A stretch of DNA of 7,372 nt from Akkermansia muciniphila. GTDB taxonomy: Bacteria > Verrucomicrobiota > Verrucomicrobiia > Verrucomicrobiales > V1-33. The notes under the pieces are model-generated. The model saw nothing but the letters and a program-made list of their open reading frames with translations, was not told the origin of the DNA and searched no databases. The translations under genes and the position numbers were made by a program. Location: the NCBI GenBank assembly GCA_943331195.2, contig CALQKQ020000177.1, positions 1 to 7,372 of the forward strand, written 5' to 3'. Below, one piece after another: positions 6,001-7,372 of this stretch; position 1 is the stretch's first letter, and every line of letters starts with the position of its first letter.

Positions 6001-6212
6001 CCAAGGGAACCCCGCCGATGACGGCGTTTGGCGGTCTGCTGAATGACGAGGAACTGGCGGCGGTGGTCTCCTATGTGCGGCAGTCCTATGGAAACAATGC
6101 GCCGTTGGTGACGCCAGCGCAGGTGAAAGCGGTGCGGGATGCCACCAAGGATCGTCAGCAGTTCTACATGGTGGATGAAATCCTCAAGGAGCATCCTCTG
6201 GCCAAACCATAA
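3015..6212 (+). CDS. Secreted SGNH-like / PVC-type dehydrogenase / cytochrome c fusion protein
   Basis: A 1065-residue exported protein that probably oxidises an unknown organic substrate in the periplasm and passes electrons to its own heme. Domains in order: signal peptide 1-24 (LQAAS at the cleavage site); SGNH-hydrolase-like domain about 26-250; a linker (about 275-360) with WHHRYRTVDQFNIYG; a 'PVC-type' dehydrogenase beta-propeller about 370-715, related in fold to soluble sugar dehydrogenases; helical HEAT-like repeats about 725-890; and class I cytochrome c about 925-1030. The propeller carries a calcium-type loop DTDGDGKGD (469-477), FANPHGRVFDYWG (550-562), RPCAGTALLTSRHF (601-614) and LRDPNRDHQHGRLYRITY (695-712), all recognisable family signatures. 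Heme is attached at CITCH (Cys943, Cys946, His947), and Met1002 in PPMTAF is the likely second ligand. In the SGNH part the GDS motif reads GSG (39-41), so the usual serine is absent, while GFNE (127-130) and NGIHL (229-233) remain. The ATG at 3015 starts the signal peptide. It is followed after 42 bp by the ThuA-like gene. Architecture is clear; the reaction is inferred. Confidence 0.95.
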   Translation: MKLRHLFPVSCLTASAFLSPTLQAASLNLKKGDHIAIVGSGLADRQQHHGWLEALIHRAYPELDLTVRNLGFATDEINRHPRSDEVPSTEYFLNMKKGDTATKVGNTDVVYKAGTDFHASVVLAYWGFNESFAGLAGVEAFRKNLEEYVKKTLAADYGAGAPRLVLFSPIAHENLQSPNFPDGSVNNQNLQLYTTIMAEVAQAHGVLFVDLYHASLNLYGKAAAPLTINGIHLNESGDKALAPLQFAALFGKEAGPLADPKLDKIQAAVLEKNVQWHHRYRTVDQFNIYGQRSRIKYEGVDNATILGQEMAQRDVKTANRDLAVWAAARGQDYQVKDDNLPKVELTPPNLKNEVPYLSGEAALAHLTTPEGCKVDFMGSEVEFPDLINPVQMNFDTKGRLWVAVWPSYPETTPTTTNFDKLIYFDLDPKTGKPIKCTTFLDGLNCPTGFQFYKDGVIVMQSPDLWFVRDTDGDGKGDTKERLLHGLDAADSHHETNSICYEPGGALYLSDGVFHRTNVETYQGPVHNTDGAIYRFEPNTSKFMRHAPYGFANPHGRVFDYWGNDLITDATGNNTYFGPGFSGHLDSGAHSGYQEFWKRPSRPCAGTALLTSRHFPDDWQGTFLNANVIGYQGIFRAKVSEDGAGLKGETLEPGIVQTDVSKNPNFRPSGITVAPDGSLYFMDWSQMLIGHLQHHLRDPNRDHQHGRLYRITYPSRPLMVPKAIDGQPIATLLDLLKEPENDVRLRAKIELSKHASNDVIPAVQAWAKQFDPNAVGDAHHLMEALWVHQWNNVVNLELINLLLKSPEPQARAQALRVVCYQRDRVPGALDLAKSAMSDAAPRVKLEALRMLSFFRGGDTLRAIEAANLARDEKDYYLNYCYKETLRQLGSLPEGKDVVGNDAALQAALLPKAETSYGPTAPNLSKADLQVYELGRKVFARDAHCITCHQPDGNGLPNIYPPLGKSEWVDGDPERFIKIVLKGLYGPMTLHGKEYGPAKGTPPMTAFGGLLNDEELAAVVSYVRQSYGNNAPLVTPAQVKAVRDATKDRQQFYMVDEILKEHPLAKP

Positions 6213-6231
6213 CGAGGATCGCGCTTTTTTT
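6193..6231 (+). terminator. Weak terminator or attenuator candidate between the two secreted-protein genes
   Basis: ATCCTC (6193-6198) is perfectly complementary to GAGGAT (6214-6219) around a 15-base loop that contains the stop codon of the cytochrome gene. After five further bases comes a run of seven T (6225-6231). The T tract is good, but the stem is short and separated from it, so efficient termination is unlikely. Partial read-through would let the ThuA-like gene be transcribed at a lower level than the cytochrome gene. It may equally be chance. Confidence 0.25.
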
Positions 6232-6254
6232 CCTTAGCTGCTTCTTTGAAACCT

Positions 6255-7265
6255 ATGAAATTGCTCTGCTGTCTCGCCTTCGCCGCCCTTTGGGCGGGTT
6301 CCGCCCTCGCTGACCCCCATGTGTCCTATGCTGCCAAGCCCGGTCCGGGACAAGGCAAGCATGTCGTCTTCATTTCTGGAGATGAGGAATACCGCAGTGA
6401 GGAAGGCCTGCCCATGCTGGCCAAGATTCTGAGTCAGCGGCACGGGTTTAAGTGCACGGTGCTCTTCTCCCTGGCGGCCGATGGCACCATTGATCCTAAT
6501 AACCAGCAATCGCTTAGCTCGCCTGAGCAATTGGACAGTGCGGACGCGGTGGTGATCTTGACGCGTTTTCGCCAGTGGCCGGAGCCAGCCTTGAAGCACT
6601 TCGTGGATGCGGTGAATCGGGGGATTCCCCTGATTGGCCTGCGCACCGCGACCCATGCGTTGAGCGGCGCGGCCCAGAAGCCCTTTGGCGACTTTGGCAA
6701 GAAGGTCATGGGGGAGAACTGGGTCAGCCACTGGGGCAAGCACATGGAGGAAGCCACCAAGGGCATCATTGAGCCCGGGGCGGCCTCCGAGGCCATCCTC
6801 AACGGCGTCAGCGATGTCTTTGGCTTAACGGATGTCTATGAGGCGCACCCGCCGGCCGATGCCAAGATCCTCTTGCGCGGGCAGTCTCTCGCCGGCCTCA
6901 AGCCGAATTCCCCTCCGGCTTCTTATCAAAAGAATGGCCAAGGCATCAACGATCCGATGATGCCGATCGCGTGGACCCGCAGCTATGCCAATAGCGCAGG
7001 CAAAACCAACCAGGTGCTTTGCACCACCATGGGCGACGCCACCGACCTGGAGAGTGAGGGTCTGCGCCGGCTCATCGTCAACGGGGTCTATCAGGGCCTC
7101 GGCCTGGCGGTTCCGGCTAAGGCCGATGTCAGCTATGTCGATCCCTATCAGCCTGGGTTTTACTCGGGCGGTGGTTTCCGCAAGGGGATGCGGCCCGAGG
7201 ATTTGGCCTTAGGTAAGGCCATGCCCGGCAAGCCTTGTCCGAAACCCGCTGGGGCGCTTCCCTGA
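6255..7265 (+). CDS. Secreted ThuA-domain protein (glutamine-amidotransferase-like fold)
   Basis: A 336-residue exported protein of the ThuA ('trehalose utilisation') family, which has a class I glutamine-amidotransferase-like fold. Residues 1-19 are a signal peptide ending in SALA before DP. The domain starts with KHVVFISGDEEYRSEE (35-50), followed by a helix with MLAKILSQRHGF (54-65). The strand ADAVVILTRFRQWP (96-109) precedes GIPLIGLRTATHAL (123-136), the 'elbow' where amidotransferases have their cysteine; here there is none. Later signatures are WGKHMEEATKGIIEP (160-174), LTDVYEAHPP (191-200), NDPMMPIAWTRSY (232-244) and CTTMGDATDLESEGLRRL (256-273), all familiar from PVC-group ThuA proteins. 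ThuA relatives are linked to sugar metabolism, but no reaction is established for this secreted branch. The ATG at 6255 is preferred over a TTG nine bases earlier because it starts the signal peptide cleanly. No Shine-Dalgarno is seen. Position 42 bp after the cytochrome gene and ahead of a strong terminator suggests a two-gene operon. Confidence 0.93.
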   Translation: MKLLCCLAFAALWAGSALADPHVSYAAKPGPGQGKHVVFISGDEEYRSEEGLPMLAKILSQRHGFKCTVLFSLAADGTIDPNNQQSLSSPEQLDSADAVVILTRFRQWPEPALKHFVDAVNRGIPLIGLRTATHALSGAAQKPFGDFGKKVMGENWVSHWGKHMEEATKGIIEPGAASEAILNGVSDVFGLTDVYEAHPPADAKILLRGQSLAGLKPNSPPASYQKNGQGINDPMMPIAWTRSYANSAGKTNQVLCTTMGDATDLESEGLRRLIVNGVYQGLGLAVPAKADVSYVDPYQPGFYSGGGFRKGMRPEDLALGKAMPGKPCPKPAGALP

Positions 7266-7278
7266 GCGATTTGCCGAT

Positions 7279-7346
7279 GGCCCCCCGGACTTGTGCCGGA
7301 GACCGCCCCTGGGCGATCTCTTGGTCTGTTCGGGGGGTCTTTTTTT
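7279..7346 (+). terminator. Intrinsic terminator after the ThuA-like gene
   Basis: GGCCCCCCG (7279-7287) pairs with CGGGGGGTC (7331-7339) over nine positions, eight Watson-Crick and one G-T, and is followed at once by seven T (7340-7346). The 43-base loop contains a second hairpin: GAGA (7299-7302) with TCTC (7317-7320) and CGCC (7304-7307) with GGCG (7312-7315) around CCTG. The structure begins 13 bases after the stop codon, as expected for the end of an operon. The last 26 bases of the window show nothing recognisable. Confidence 0.85.
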
Positions 7347-7372
7347 CCGCTGTGCGCTTCTCCGCCCGCGCC

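Noticed and set aside
6246..6254. TTG start for the ThuA-like protein
   Set aside because: It adds only three residues and has no ribosome binding site. The ATG at 6255 starts the signal peptide directly.

Overview
The window looks like chromosomal DNA from a GC-rich member of the PVC group, most likely Verrucomicrobiota, with Planctomycetota as the alternative. The strongest pointers are the last two genes. One encodes a large secreted protein that joins an SGNH-like domain, a 'PVC-type' dehydrogenase beta-propeller, helical repeats and a CxxCH cytochrome. The other encodes a secreted ThuA-domain protein. Both are families I know mainly from Planctomycetota and Verrucomicrobiota. The F1 beta subunit also carries a long extra loop that fits this placement. 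The lineage is inferred from protein character, not from a search.

All seven genes are on the + strand. The left third is energy metabolism: the 3' part of atpD (F1 beta), complete atpC (F1 epsilon), then nuoA (complex I subunit A) without nuoB beside it. A small Dabb-domain (alpha/beta-barrel) gene and a small secreted protein of unknown function follow at short spacings (21 and 37 bp). A 284-bp intergenic region at 2731-3014 holds GC-rich inverted repeats and no convincing gene. It separates this block from the right-hand block.

The right-hand block is a two-gene unit: the 1065-residue multidomain cytochrome protein (3015-6212), then the 336-residue ThuA-like protein (6255-7265) 42 bp later. 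The unit is closed by a good intrinsic terminator at 7279-7346. Both proteins have signal peptides, so they should act together outside the cytoplasm, plausibly in oxidising or processing a carbohydrate or other polyol and passing electrons to a c-type heme. The substrate cannot be read from the sequence.

No mobile element, CRISPR array, tRNA, rRNA or phage gene is visible. Most start codons lack a clear Shine-Dalgarno sequence and several follow pyrimidine-rich leaders. The most unusual content is the domain fusion in the 3015-6212 gene, whose SGNH domain seems to have lost its nucleophile. The families involved are known, so I do not claim a new system. The biochemical role of the secreted pair is the open question.
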